Shown in pieces: positions 7,941-17,268 of a stretch of DNA of 64,000 nucleotides. Position 1 is the first letter of the stretch. Each line of letters opens with the position of its first letter. The translations under genes were made by a program, and so were the position numbers. This DNA is from Bacteroidia bacterium (lineage in GTDB: Bacteria; Bacteroidota; Bacteroidia; Chitinophagales; Saprospiraceae). Where the stretch lies: contig JAUIKE010000008.1 of NCBI GenBank assembly GCA_030430845.1, positions 23,171 through 87,170 of the forward strand, in the 5' to 3' direction. Below the pieces are notes generated by a model. It worked only from the letters and a program-made list of their open reading frames with translations, did no database searches and was not told the DNA's origin.

Positions 7941-10900
7941 CTAGTACCTCACTAACTTGTATCGTTTCACCAAAGTTTTTCCAAATTGAACTTTCAGAAA
8001 GTAAGTTCCCTTCGGATAATTCTCCAGGTTTAACTGTAAGCCCTGCGTCTCCGGCTCCAGTTCATGGCGTTGTAATAAGACGCCGTTAATGGTGAACAGT
8101 TCGACCTCTACAGGCTCTCCGAGTGATTCAAACACCTCAATATTCAAGTCATTGATCACAGGGTTCGGATAAACCAGCAGAAGTTTGGACTCGCCGTATA
8201 CAATTACCTCTTCCATATCTGAAGTGAAGGCCAAATTACCCAGGCTTTGCTCATAGATCTTAACCTGATAATAATTCCGTCCTTTCTTGGCTTCCTTGTC
8301 CATGTACTCGTAATGCTTGTAATTATCGATCAAGGCCTTTGGTTCCGTGACCGTCGCAATTTTCTCGAAGTTATAGCCATCTTCCGACCGTTCTACCTCA
8401 AAGACATACTCCGTCCCATCATTCGCTACGGACCATTCGATGCTGACATCGCGTTCATTCTCAACAGAAAGATCAATATTCAATCCGGTACCGCAGAAGG
8501 TTGGGCTATTGTACACCGTAATGGTTTTCTTTTGAGAAACAATACATCCGTTGGCATTTGAGTAGACCCGTACCTCAAAACTGCCGAAGTCATTAAAGGT
8601 TACTACGGTGGACTTGCCGGTGGCAGTAGAAGGTGTAGCAGGACCGTCGAACTCCCAGGTAAACGGCCCGGTCAGTTCTGTATTAGCTCTCAATGTAATG
8701 GGTTTGCCGACACAGGCTATGCCCTCCATTTCAATATCGATTCGGTTGTACTCATTTACTTTTATGGTAACCGGTGTGGGTTCTATATAGAATACACAAC
8801 CTTCTCTACGTACACAACGAGTAAAGTAAGTAGTCTCAAACAGTGGCCCCGGATCGTAATCCTTCGTATTTGAATTTGGAATGGGCTGCCAGTCCCGGTT
8901 ATTAAATATCGGAGAAATGGTACTCTTCATCCACAAGTATTCCAGTTCGCCTTCCCCTCCTTCCGGCGCCCGGATCTCGATGATCGGATCAGGGTCCTGG
9001 CCCGGGCCACATAGCATTTGGTCGTATCCAATCTCTCCGGGGTCTGTCACATTCACACAAATGTCATAAAACCCGGCATCAATGGTAAGGTTAACGTCCC
9101 CTGCATTAACGGTATACAGGCCGGTCATCCCGGTACCCGGATCAGCGTCGCTGTCTTTCGTATCATCTCCTGCATTGGCCATCGTTGGTATTAAACCTTC
9201 CGGCTGGCCAAAGGTCACTTTGTAAACCCCTGGAGGAACGACGAATAGGTATTTACCATTTTCATCCGTAAACATGGTATCCCTGAACAGATTATCAAGG
9301 CTATCAGACAATTCATCTACTTGCTGTGCAATGACCTGTACCCCTCCGATACCTACTTCGGATGGATCCTGCAGGCCGTTTCTGTTCTGATCTAACCATA
9401 CTGTATCTCCGATCACTGCCAGACATTCGCTGTGGATAGTGATGTCTTTTACAATTCTAGCTTCACATTCATTTGGATCAAATGGGATGAGCTGAGCGAT
9501 GAATTCATAGTCTCCTTCTTCCAATATAGAGGGATCGATTTCTGTAATCTCTTCCCCATTTAAATAATACTTCACTTCGCCAGGAATGGTAGGATTACTG
9601 GACAATTCAAGTGGATCTGCTACAACGCAGATACTGTCTCCAGGAATTTCGTCCATATTCAGGCGTGGGTAGAAGCACACATTGGTAGTGAAGACGGTAT
9701 CTACACCTACATTACCAGCGGTAAGTGCGATATACACTTCTCCGTCTACTAATCTGGCAGGTAATTCGTACATACCAGGAGCAAATTCGGTCAATTCAGT
9801 CCCCGGTTCGATTGGAATGGGTAAAGCAGGAGGTGCCGGGCTGTCAGGTTTGTACAGTCCTGCCAATTCTACCACTTTCCAGGTTTCACCTGGATAACTC
9901 ACAACAGTTATACGCTCAGAGAACTGACCGTTGCCATCCAAAGTAGCATTATTCAAACATTCACAGGGATCGGCTCCAATGGCAGGACGGCGATAGATCC
10001 CCGCATCCAATGTAAAGTTGATCTCGCCGGAGGCCAAGGTCACCTGAGGCGTCATTTGCATATTATCGAAGTTGACATCACTATCCAGAGAGTCATTGGT
10101 TCCCTCATTGATAATGGTATAATTATAGGTAGCGCTGTCAATATCGAACATGACCGAATAAGTATCCGGAAGCAGGTCCAGGAAGCTGTAAAACCCATTT
10201 TCGTCCGTAGTATCCCGGGCAATGATGTTATTATCTATGTCTTTTAGTTTCACAGGAACATCCGGCACCCCTGGCTCGTCCTCATCCTGGATACCATCTT
10301 TGTCGAGATCTTCCCAAACATAATTCCCCAGTCCACTAAGGATCAGGAGGTTAATCTCGCAGGAAGTTGTACAGCCATTGGCATCCGTTATGGTGACAGA
10401 ATAATCTCCGGCACCCAACTCTGTTGCATCCTTAGTAGTTTGCCCGTCACTCCACAAATAGGTAAAGGGTTCAACTCCGCCGATTACATCTACGGTGGCA
10501 CTTCCATCTCCAGCCCCAGGGCTGGTTTCATTTTGTAAAATGGTGATGGTACATTCTAATCCTGGATATTCTTCCACTAAAGTTTTCAGGGTAGCGATGC
10601 ACCCGTTAGCGTCTATAACCGTGACGGAATATTCGCCCGGAGATAGTTTTTTGATCGTATCTGTCTCTGCCTCATTACTCCAGGAATAGGTATAGGGTTC
10701 TACCCCTCCGGTAGCTGTGACCACTAATTCGCCATTGTCAATATCTTCGCAGGCGCCTCTCAAATTAGTGATGGTGAGGTTCAATGAATCAGGTTCGGTC
10801 AGTGTTACGCTGTCAATTACGGAACAGCCGTTGGCATCAGTAAGTGTGAGGACATAGGTTCCGGCTGCCAGGTCAGACAGTTCATTGGTATCCGCTCCAT

Positions 10901-13796
10901 TACTCCAGGCAAAGGTGATCGGCTTGGTGCCGCCCGTCACAAAAGCTGAGATGGTGCCAGTGCTGTCACCTGCACAATCCAGATTAGTAAACTCAATGCT
11001 CAGGCCGATGGAATCAGCTTGTCCGATCTCAAATTCTACCATAGCCATGCATCCTAGAGAATCGGTCACAATAACCTTATATATACCGGCAGTTAGACTG
11101 TCACGGGTGTTTTGATCTTCAATCAGTGGCATAGACCCATCGCAAGGAGCATTCGGGTTCTTGTAATAAATACCGCCGCCATTTCCTTCAGGACAAGCAT
11201 CGCCTTCACAATCTACACAACCATTATTGGCCACATCATCGGTACAGGTACCACAAAAATCAGGTCCTTTTATCCAAAAACCATTGATTACCTCTCCCTC
11301 TGGAGCAGTATATTCAAAAGTCTGAGAGTCCGGTTCAAATCTGACGTCTGGATCTTCAGGATCAAGCCCCTGAAACCCAGTCGGTCCCATATCAATTACA
11401 ATGTTAGATATGTCAAATTTACCCAAGCACACTTTAAAGCCTGAACAATCTTCCCAGGCTACGCCAACTTCACAATCATCCAAGCCGGCACACAACTCTT
11501 CGGCAGTTTCTACCTCCATGACGCCCATTTGTCCTTGCTCGCCATCTGTCCAGCTAAAGGTGTAAGGTCCGGTTCCTCCCATCGCCATGACGGTTACAGA
11601 GCCCGTAGAATCGCCAAAGCAATCTACATTGATTAAGTCCGTGATCACTACTTTAAAAGTATCAGGCTGTGACAGAATAATGGTATCGGCCGCCTCACAA
11701 CCTTTAGCATCCGTCACAGTCACGCTGTATTCACCGGCAGGAAGGTTATCAATCATAGCGGTCGTCTGACCGGTACTCCATAAATAGTCATAAGGTTCCA
11801 TACCATCTACCCCGCTTGCAGTGGCGGTACCGGTAGAATCGCCATAACAATCAATATTGGTGCCGACGAGGGTTAGCCCAAGACTATCGGACTGAATTGT
11901 CGTGCAGAGAATCTTCATACAACCCACAAAATCTTTGACAGTAACACAGTACTCACCGGCTGATAAGTCACTGATCATAGCCGTCGTATCACCGGTATTC
12001 CACATATAGGTATAAGGCGCCACGCCGCCATCTACGATCACGGTCGCAGTCCCGTCACTGGAAGCACCACAGGCCGTAGCTGTGGCATCAATAATAGCCA
12101 GGATTTCCGCAGTTTCAGTAATCGTGACGCTATCTACAGCCATGCATTCATTGGCATCTACTACTGTTACGATGTAAGTTCCGGCCGTTAGCTCGGCCAC
12201 AGCTTGTGTTGTATCTCCATTACTCCAGGTATACACATAAGGTGCCGTACCGCCAATTGGCATGGCCATAGCCTGGCCACTATCATCATCGGGACAAACA
12301 AACTTGGTGGCATTTACTTCTACCTCCAACGCAGGCGGAGCTTGTAGGATAGTATCTAAAATTATTTCACATTCATTATCATTAATCACTGTAACAGAAT
12401 ATTCACCGGGGCCGAGGTCTGTGATTTTTGCAGTCGTATCACCGGTACTCCATAAATAGGTAACTACGGCAGTATCCGGACTGACAATCACTTCTATCAT
12501 ACCATCATTCCCTTCACACACTGATATGGGCGTCACATCTAATCCTGCATCAAAAGGCTCGGCAGGCTTAACAACCAAAGTGGCCTCTTTACTACAGCCT
12601 GCCGCATCGGTAACCGTTACAGTATATTCACCAGGAGCCACATCCGTGACGGTGGCCGAGACAGCGCCATTGCTCCATTCGTAGGAGTATGGCATAACGC
12701 CCGAGGCTCCCTGAACCATCAGTACTCCGTCATTTTCACCCGGACAGGATTCCGGCGTAGCAGACCCTAAGATAACCAATGTGGAAAGCGGGAAAAGCAC
12801 TTGTTCTTTTTCAATGGTGCAACCATTGGCGTCGGTCACTGTTACAGAATAGGTTCCGGTACCCAGGCCGCTGATGGAGGAAGTCGTATCACCCGTATTC
12901 CAGAGATAGGAATAGGGTGCCGTCCCGCCGCTTACAAATACTTCAATCGATCCGTTTTCATCTCCGGTACAAACGGGGTCTTCAAAATCACAGCTGATCT
13001 TCAGTTCAGGTTTGTCTTTCACGATCCCCGTCGCTGTGGCGGTACAGCCTGCTTTATCTGTAACCGTCACCGAATATTCACCTGGAGCCAGGTTAGAATT
13101 GATAGGGCCGGTGGCTCCGTTGCTCCATTCGAAAGTATAAGGACCGGTTCCTTTTATAATGGTCACTTTTATCTCGCCATCGGTATCACCAGGACAGGTA
13201 ACCATATCCATATTAACGGAAATATCTAATCCGGAAAGTTCGACAAGTACACATTCCACACGGGCACAATAGTTAGCGTCAATAATGGTTACGCAATATT
13301 TTCCGGGTTCTGTCACCTCAAGTTTATCCCCTAGGGTTCCGTTATCCCACTTATAAGTATAGGGAGCCCATCCTCCTTTAGCCGTTACCATAACAACGGT
13401 AGGATAATCACATTCACTGAAGGAAAAAGTCCCTTTTATTTGATCTGGCTGGACGACTTTCACAGATGCGGACTTGGAGTTCTCGTTTGCATCTGTGACG
13501 GTAACAGAATAGGTTCCGGCACGCACCCCGTCAATCGTTTGGGTTGTTTGGCCGGTATTCCACTCAAACGTAAATGGTCCTGTTCCACCATTTACATTCG
13601 CTGTGATAAAGCCGTCGGACCCTCCCCAACAGGTAGGTTCCGTCACGCCAAAGGAAATTGTAAATTGAGCCGCCAACACCAGCGGGCTAAATCCCAAAAT
13701 AAAAAGGAAGGCCAATCTTTTGAAGTTGGTTCTGTTTAGTTTCACACCTCTGAAAGCGTTCAAAGAGGCACGACAACCACCTGTAATTGTTTTCAT
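7941..13796 (-). CDS. giant SprB-repeat adhesin with T9SS sorting domain
   Basis: 1,951 residues, exported. A hydrophobic signal (KRLAFLFILGFSPLVLAA) lies near residues 26-44. Thirteen SprB-type repeats of about 80 residues follow (residues ~46-1153), each with paired signatures such as GGTGPYTF-W-NG and YSVTVTDANGC. The tenth is split by an insert of about 145 residues carrying ten Cys. Two SdrD_B-like modules follow (GNYVWEDLDKDGIQDEDE near 1160 and GDTVWLDQNRNGLQDPSE near 1460), then Ig-like and FN3-like regions, and a type A sorting domain from about 1870 (LLLVYPNPV to YKLVRY). SprB of Flavobacterium johnsoniae carries similar repeats and is a mobile gliding adhesin, so surface attachment or gliding is likely but not proven here. 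No porV- or sprF-like partner gene is next to it. Confidence 0.9.
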   Translation of the reverse strand: MKTITGGCRASLNAFRGVKLNRTNFKRLAFLFILGFSPLVLAAQFTISFGVTEPTCWGGSDGFITANVNGGTGPFTFEWNTGQTTQTIDGVRAGTYSVTVTDANENSKSASVKVVQPDQIKGTFSFSECDYPTVVMVTAKGGWAPYTYKWDNGTLGDKLEVTEPGKYCVTIIDANYCARVECVLVELSGLDISVNMDMVTCPGDTDGEIKVTIIKGTGPYTFEWSNGATGPINSNLAPGEYSVTVTDKAGCTATATGIVKDKPELKISCDFEDPVCTGDENGSIEVFVSGGTAPYSYLWNTGDTTSSISGLGTGTYSVTVTDANGCTIEKEQVLFPLSTLVILGSATPESCPGENDGVLMVQGASGVMPYSYEWSNGAVSATVTDVAPGEYTVTVTDAAGCSKEATLVVKPAEPFDAGLDVTPISVCEGNDGMIEVIVSPDTAVVTYLWSTGDTTAKITDLGPGEYSVTVINDNECEIILDTILQAPPALEVEVNATKFVCPDDDSGQAMAMPIGGTAPYVYTWSNGDTTQAVAELTAGTYIVTVVDANECMAVDSVTITETAEILAIIDATATACGASSDGTATVIVDGGVAPYTYMWNTGDTTAMISDLSAGEYCVTVKDFVGCMKILCTTIQSDSLGLTLVGTNIDCYGDSTGTATASGVDGMEPYDYLWSTGQTTAMIDNLPAGEYSVTVTDAKGCEAADTIILSQPDTFKVVITDLINVDCFGDSTGSVTVMAMGGTGPYTFSWTDGEQGQMGVMEVETAEELCAGLDDCEVGVAWEDCSGFKVCLGKFDISNIVIDMGPTGFQGLDPEDPDVRFEPDSQTFEYTAPEGEVINGFWIKGPDFCGTCTDDVANNGCVDCEGDACPEGNGGGIYYKNPNAPCDGSMPLIEDQNTRDSLTAGIYKVIVTDSLGCMAMVEFEIGQADSIGLSIEFTNLDCAGDSTGTISAFVTGGTKPITFAWSNGADTNELSDLAAGTYVLTLTDANGCSVIDSVTLTEPDSLNLTITNLRGACEDIDNGELVVTATGGVEPYTYSWSNEAETDTIKKLSPGEYSVTVIDANGCIATLKTLVEEYPGLECTITILQNETSPGAGDGSATVDVIGGVEPFTYLWSDGQTTKDATELGAGDYSVTITDANGCTTSCEINLLILSGLGNYVWEDLDKDGIQDEDEPGVPDVPVKLKDIDNNIIARDTTDENGFYSFLDLLPDTYSVMFDIDSATYNYTIINEGTNDSLDSDVNFDNMQMTPQVTLASGEINFTLDAGIYRRPAIGADPCECLNNATLDGNGQFSERITVVSYPGETWKVVELAGLYKPDSPAPPALPIPIEPGTELTEFAPGMYELPARLVDGEVYIALTAGNVGVDTVFTTNVCFYPRLNMDEIPGDSICVVADPLELSSNPTIPGEVKYYLNGEEITEIDPSILEEGDYEFIAQLIPFDPNECEARIVKDITIHSECLAVIGDTVWLDQNRNGLQDPSEVGIGGVQVIAQQVDELSDSLDNLFRDTMFTDENGKYLFVVPPGVYKVTFGQPEGLIPTMANAGDDTKDSDADPGTGMTGLYTVNAGDVNLTIDAGFYDICVNVTDPGEIGYDQMLCGPGQDPDPIIEIRAPEGGEGELEYLWMKSTISPIFNNRDWQPIPNSNTKDYDPGPLFETTYFTRCVRREGCVFYIEPTPVTIKVNEYNRIDIEMEGIACVGKPITLRANTELTGPFTWEFDGPATPSTATGKSTVVTFNDFGSFEVRVYSNANGCIVSQKKTITVYNSPTFCGTGLNIDLSVENERDVSIEWSVANDGTEYVFEVERSEDGYNFEKIATVTEPKALIDNYKHYEYMDKEAKKGRNYYQVKIYEQSLGNLAFTSDMEEVIVYGESKLLLVYPNPVINDLNIEVFESLGEPVEVELFTINGVLLQRHELEPETQGLQLNLENYPKGTYFLKVQFGKTLVKRYKLVRY
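10337..13661 (-). repeat. 13 SprB-type repeats inside the adhesin gene
   Basis: The repeat units are recognised at protein level by ends such as PGEYSVTVTDAAGC, TAGTYIVTVVDANEC and GAGDYSVTITDANGC. I count 13. They diverge at DNA level, so they are old duplications rather than recent expansions. The tenth unit is interrupted at about 11110-11545. Confidence 0.85.
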
Positions 13797-13992
13797 TGAA
13801 CAATAATTTGTTAGTATTTAATTGAGTGATTACATGTGCTTTTCGTATGGGAATAAGGTAGCACCGGCAATTCAGCCCATGTGCTGAACTACCATAGAAG
13901 GGGTAGACAAACTTGAAATATCGGTGGGTAAAAGTAAAAAGTGTAAGCTGCAAATACTTGAACGCTAATATAAGATTTTTTTTCATACCCAA

Positions 13993-14026
13993 CAAAAAAA
14001 AAGTCGCATCACAAGGTGATACGACC
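13993..14026 (-). terminator. terminator-like hairpin in the adhesin leader, proximal copy
   Basis: On the minus strand GTCGTATCAC pairs with GTGATGCGAC (one T-G wobble, three-base loop) and runs into nine T. It sits about 200 bases before the adhesin ATG. The single wobble pairs only on the minus strand, showing the RNA direction. ATGGGATTATAA, a Met-Gly-Leu-stop, ends 15 bases upstream. Confidence 0.75.
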
Positions 14027-14259
14027 TAACTACTAACAAATTATAATCCCATGAATACTCTTCTCAATTGAAAACTGAATAGTAAAATTATTCTATATCC
14101 TTAATTTTTTTATTTATTAAACAACTATCCAGTAGTAAAGTGTTCACTCTAAGCCACTGTTAATAATTTTTTAACATAAACTTTCTCCTCTGTTTAAATA
14201 AATCAACAACATAACGATACGATAGCTCAAAAAATTTTTTACCTTGGCAAAAATTTGCA

Positions 14260-14300
14260 CAAAAAAATAAGTCGCATCATTTTACATGATACGACTTATC
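14260..14300 (-). terminator. terminator-like hairpin in the adhesin leader, distal copy
   Basis: On the minus strand ATAAGTCGTATCAT pairs with ATGATGCGACTTAT (14 bp, one wobble) around a five-base loop and runs into seven T. It is a diverged copy of the hairpin at 13993-14026, and it too follows an ATGGGATTATAA end (14309-14320). Confidence 0.75.
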
Positions 14301-14308
14301 ATTAATAG

Positions 14309-14464
14309 TTATAATCCCATGAACATCTGCGAACAAAATTCAGCTAAACGCTGAAGTATATTTTGAACCCCGAAGGGTGAAAAATCTTTTTGAAAATTTG
14401 CAGTTAGCAAGTCAACCCAGTTTTGAATTGACTTGCTATTGCAAACAAAGAATCCCATGTACAT
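14309..14464 (-). CDS. possible 51-residue leader peptide
   Basis: An open frame starts MYMGFFVCNSKS at 14464 (a second ATG at 14458) and ends FCSQMFMGL-stop at 14309, nine bases before a terminator hairpin. The proximal copy near 14041 ends VFMGL-stop in the same position before its own hairpin but has no longer ATG frame. The match of stop and hairpin in both copies suggests a leader ORF, but no known family, strong ribosome site or codon signal supports it. The rest of 13797-14897 is AT-rich leader DNA plus the repeats listed separately. Confidence 0.3.
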   Translation of the reverse strand: MYMGFFVCNSKSIQNWVDLLTANFQKDFSPFGVQNILQRLAEFCSQMFMGL

Positions 14465-14707
14465 ATCCAACTTTTGAACCGATTCTTTAATCGATTACTT
14501 CGTTTGACATTACAAACATCTTAAATTATTCAAGGAGTGCAAAAGACAAAAAACGCAAATTGTGAAAAAAATAATTAACTAAAACTCCTTTTTAAATTAA
14601 TTTAATTGCGTTTTTGTGAAAAACCTAGTATTGTACACATATTTTTTTCTCCTCTTTTTTTAAAAAAAACTTGCATCATATTGAAGCCCTAAGGACTAAA
14701 AAAAGAA

Positions 14708-14798
14708 AAATGGGGCATCTCATCCGCTTGAGGTGGATTCGACGCCCCATAGAATTTTTTTTAGGAGGCACCCGTACGGGCGCCTCCTAAAAAAAATT
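14708..14798. repeat. two-hairpin mosaic element (B then A)
   Basis: B-module 14710-14750: ATGGGGC...ATCCGC pairs with GGTGGAT...GCCCCAT. A-module 14753-14798: AATTTTTTTTAGGAGGC pairs with its exact complement around CCCGTACGGG. It is followed by CTGTCTCAAAAGACCT, a 16-base string that recurs beside the element at 34379, there in the inverted order. Confidence 0.75.
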
Positions 14799-14830
14799 AC
14801 TGGCTGTCTCAAAAGACCTGATTTAGCTAT

Positions 14831-14898
14831 GAAGTTGTTTAAAGTTATCGTACTTACCTGCGCGTGAAGGCTTACAGTAGACAACTTTAAACAACTTC
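14831..14898. repeat. 16-bp inverted repeat, GAAGTTGTTTAAAGTT family
   Basis: GAAGTTGTTTAAAGTT at 14831-14846 and its exact complement at 14883-14898 enclose 36 bases and abut the stop codon of the di-haem gene. The same string occurs singly near 61271, and a shorter paired version occurs at 26891-26925. Confidence 0.7.
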
Positions 14899-16025
14899 TA
14901 TTTAAAAGGCGACTGAAAATCAGGATTATTAACAAAAGAAGTATCAGTCAACATTTCCAAAAAGGAGATCAGATCCTTTTTATCTTGTTCACTGAGGGTG
15001 AATGGCTGAATATTAGGATCTTCATTGATAACGCCATGTCCACCACTACTGTAGTGATCCAGTACCTCTTCGAGGGTCTCAAACCTTCCGTCGTGCATGT
15101 AGGGAGCGGTGAGGCTGATATTTCGAAGGGAAGGAACGCGGAATTTGCCGTTATCATATATGTTATTGATCACACCTCCCCTGCCCAGGTCAGAAAAGTC
15201 GTTTAGGTCATCTACATCGTCCAGGCCATTATTCTTAAAGTTATTGTCTGTAAAAGTAGGTGCAAAATGACAGTGCGAACAGCCGGGATGCTGCTGGTTT
15301 TGAGGAAGCTCCTCAAAAAAGAATAATTGCTGACCTCTCCTTTCTGAGTCGGTCGGCCATCCGTCATTCAACCAGATGACCCGGTCATACCTGGAGTCGG
15401 CACTGATGAGTGTTCGCTCAAATTGAGCAATGGCCTTCACCGTCAACTCTTTTGTTATCTCTGATTTTTTACTGATTCCAAATGCTTCTCTAAACATGGC
15501 AGGGTAATTGGTATGGCGTTGAAGCTTTTTCTCTACATTCGGCCAGCTCTCGTCCATTTCTATGTGGTCCTCTACCGGTATCAAAGCCTGCTCTTCTAAA
15601 GTGGCCGCTCTACCGTCCCAGAAAAATCCATTTGTATTGAATGCCAAATTGACCAGGGACATGGACGAGCGGGTACCCGCAAGGCCTACAATTCCTGTGC
15701 TGACCGCCTGGCCGTCGGTAAAAGATAGCTGTGGGTTGTGGCAAGAGGCACAAGACATACTGCTGTCAGCTGATAAAATAGGATCAAAAAACAAATGACG
15801 ACCCAATTCCACGCCGGCTTTGGTGATTGGATTATCTTCCGGAATAGAAGGATCCGGCATCCAGTCGGGAATATTTAATTCATAAGGCTGAGGATTATAA
15901 TCCGCCTGAATGCTATCATCTACTCCACAATTTTCACATCCATTCACAGGGTTGTCTTTACCACAGGCAATTACAAAAAGTAGGATACTTAGTATGGCGA
16001 ATATTTTTTTTATTTTTTGGTTCAT
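14898..16025 (-). CDS. di-haem MauG/MbnH/CcpA-like lipoprotein, first copy
   Basis: 375 residues with a lipobox (LFVIAC, Cys near 21), so it is anchored in an envelope membrane. Two covalent haem c sites are visible, CASCH near residue 92 and CSHCH near 248, in the layout of the bacterial cytochrome c peroxidase/MauG family. APYMHDGRF near residue 310 holds the candidate distal Met/His region. Family members either reduce peroxide or, like MauG and MbnH, oxidise aromatic residues of a partner protein through a high-valent state. Two MbnP-type genes directly upstream favour an MbnH-like role, though the Met in YMHDG resembles peroxidases. It is the last gene of a minus-strand cluster. Confidence 0.88.
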   Translation of the reverse strand: MNQKIKKIFAILSILLFVIACGKDNPVNGCENCGVDDSIQADYNPQPYELNIPDWMPDPSIPEDNPITKAGVELGRHLFFDPILSADSSMSCASCHNPQLSFTDGQAVSTGIVGLAGTRSSMSLVNLAFNTNGFFWDGRAATLEEQALIPVEDHIEMDESWPNVEKKLQRHTNYPAMFREAFGISKKSEITKELTVKAIAQFERTLISADSRYDRVIWLNDGWPTDSERRGQQLFFFEELPQNQQHPGCSHCHFAPTFTDNNFKNNGLDDVDDLNDFSDLGRGGVINNIYDNGKFRVPSLRNISLTAPYMHDGRFETLEEVLDHYSSGGHGVINEDPNIQPFTLSEQDKKDLISFLEMLTDTSFVNNPDFQSPFK

Positions 16026-16044
16026 AGTTCGGTTTGGTGGTTGG

Positions 16045-16152
16045 CTGGATCACGGATTTCCGCGGATTCAGCGGATTTCACAGAAGGATTTTGACCAGAG
16101 GTCAAAATCTATTCCGTGTAATCTGTTCAATCCGCGGAAATCCGTGATCCAG
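16045..16152. repeat. nested inverted repeat (dispersed genomic repeat type)
   Basis: 24-bp perfect arms (CTGGATCACGGATTTCCGCG and four more bases, 16045-16068 with 16129-16152) enclose a second perfect hairpin GATTTTGACC-aga-GGTCAAAATC. The arm wording CACGGATTTCCGCGGATT resembles short repeats I recall as common between genes in many environmental bacteria. It separates the two di-haem genes. Confidence 0.75.
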
Positions 16153-16196
16153 ACAAAAAAACAAAATAACAATAACCCCTTCCAGACTTTCTCCCT

Positions 16197-17264
16197 CTAA
16201 AAGGGATTACTCAATGTCTCATTATATAATAAGGTGCTATCCGTCAAAGTGTTCAAAAAAGCGATCAGTGCCTGTTTATCTTTTTGCGACAAAGTCAGCG
16301 GTCTGACGTTTGGGCTCACATTGGGTCCGGGATGGCCTCCTGATGCATAATGATCCACCACTTCATTCAAGGTTTTAAACCGCCCGTCGTGCATATAGGG
16401 TGCCGTTAAGGCGATATTCCTTAAGGTAGGGACCTTAAATTGCCCATTATCAAAGGAATGGCCGGTAAGAGCGCCCTTCCCCTTGTCTCTATTTGGATCA
16501 CCCTCTTTATCGATGCCGTTGTTTTCCAATTTAAGATGTGTAAATAAGGGATCTGTATGACAATGACCGCACTCAGAGAACGGCAACTCTTCAGAGGCAT
16601 CAAAAAAGATCGTCATACCTCGATGCTCTTCTGCTGTAAAGCTGGCCGTTCCTTCTATTACCCGATCGTATTTAGAATCCGAACTGATAATGGTTCGTTG
16701 AAACTGGCTGAGAGCACGAGTAATCCACGCCTGATTAATGCTGTCTTTTTTTATACCAAAGGCGGCCTTAAACATTGTAGGGTAAAAAGGGTGTTCTTGA
16801 AGCCTTTTCACCACAGTAGGCCAGCTATTCCCCATTTCAAGCGGATCTTCGATCGGATGAACGGCTTGTTCTTCCAAGCTGGACGACCGGCTATCCCAAA
16901 ACAAGCCCTTGTAATGATAGCCAATGTTCACCAGAGAAGGAGCGGATCGTTTGCCGGAGCGGCCGTAAATGCCATGGCTAAAAGCCTTCCCGTCTGTAAA
17001 AGCGAGTGCCTGCAAATGGCAGGTCGAACAAGAAATACTGGAATCCAACGACAGTATCGGATCATAAAACAAATGCCTGCCCAGTTCGGTCCCTTCTGCT
17101 GTCAATGGATTGTTTGCCGGATGGGTCATTTTAAAAAAAAGAGCCGGCTCTTCCAGTTCGTATGGAGTAGCTGTCTTTTTATGCAACATATCTGCCCCTC
17201 CCTGCCAATAGGTCACCACAATTAGCAGCAGCAAGATCGCGAAAATGAGTCTCCATTTTTTCAT
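16197..17264 (-). CDS. di-haem MauG/MbnH/CcpA-like protein, second copy
   Basis: 355 residues and a paralogue of the gene downstream. The N-terminus has an uncleaved-anchor or signal segment (LIFAILLLLIVVTYW) without a lipobox. Haem sites are CSTCH near residue 82 and CGHCH near residue 232; APYMHDGRF is near 290. About half of the residues match the other copy around the haem motifs, so this is an older duplication. It begins four bases after the stop of the MbnP gene upstream, tight enough for co-translation. The likely role is oxidation of the MbnP partner or peroxide reduction in the periplasm; the sequence alone does not decide. Confidence 0.87.
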   Translation of the reverse strand: MKKWRLIFAILLLLIVVTYWQGGADMLHKKTATPYELEEPALFFKMTHPANNPLTAEGTELGRHLFYDPILSLDSSISCSTCHLQALAFTDGKAFSHGIYGRSGKRSAPSLVNIGYHYKGLFWDSRSSSLEEQAVHPIEDPLEMGNSWPTVVKRLQEHPFYPTMFKAAFGIKKDSINQAWITRALSQFQRTIISSDSKYDRVIEGTASFTAEEHRGMTIFFDASEELPFSECGHCHTDPLFTHLKLENNGIDKEGDPNRDKGKGALTGHSFDNGQFKVPTLRNIALTAPYMHDGRFKTLNEVVDHYASGGHPGPNVSPNVRPLTLSQKDKQALIAFLNTLTDSTLLYNETLSNPF

Positions 17265-17268
17265 TACT

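Noticed and set aside
7941..13796. CRISPR-like periodicity in the adhesin gene
   Set aside because: The periodicity is about 240 bases at protein level with diverged DNA; there are no short exact direct repeats with unique spacers.
16557..17225. 222-codon + strand frame opposite the second di-haem gene
   Set aside because: Antisense shadow; both haem motifs and the signal segment support the minus-strand gene.
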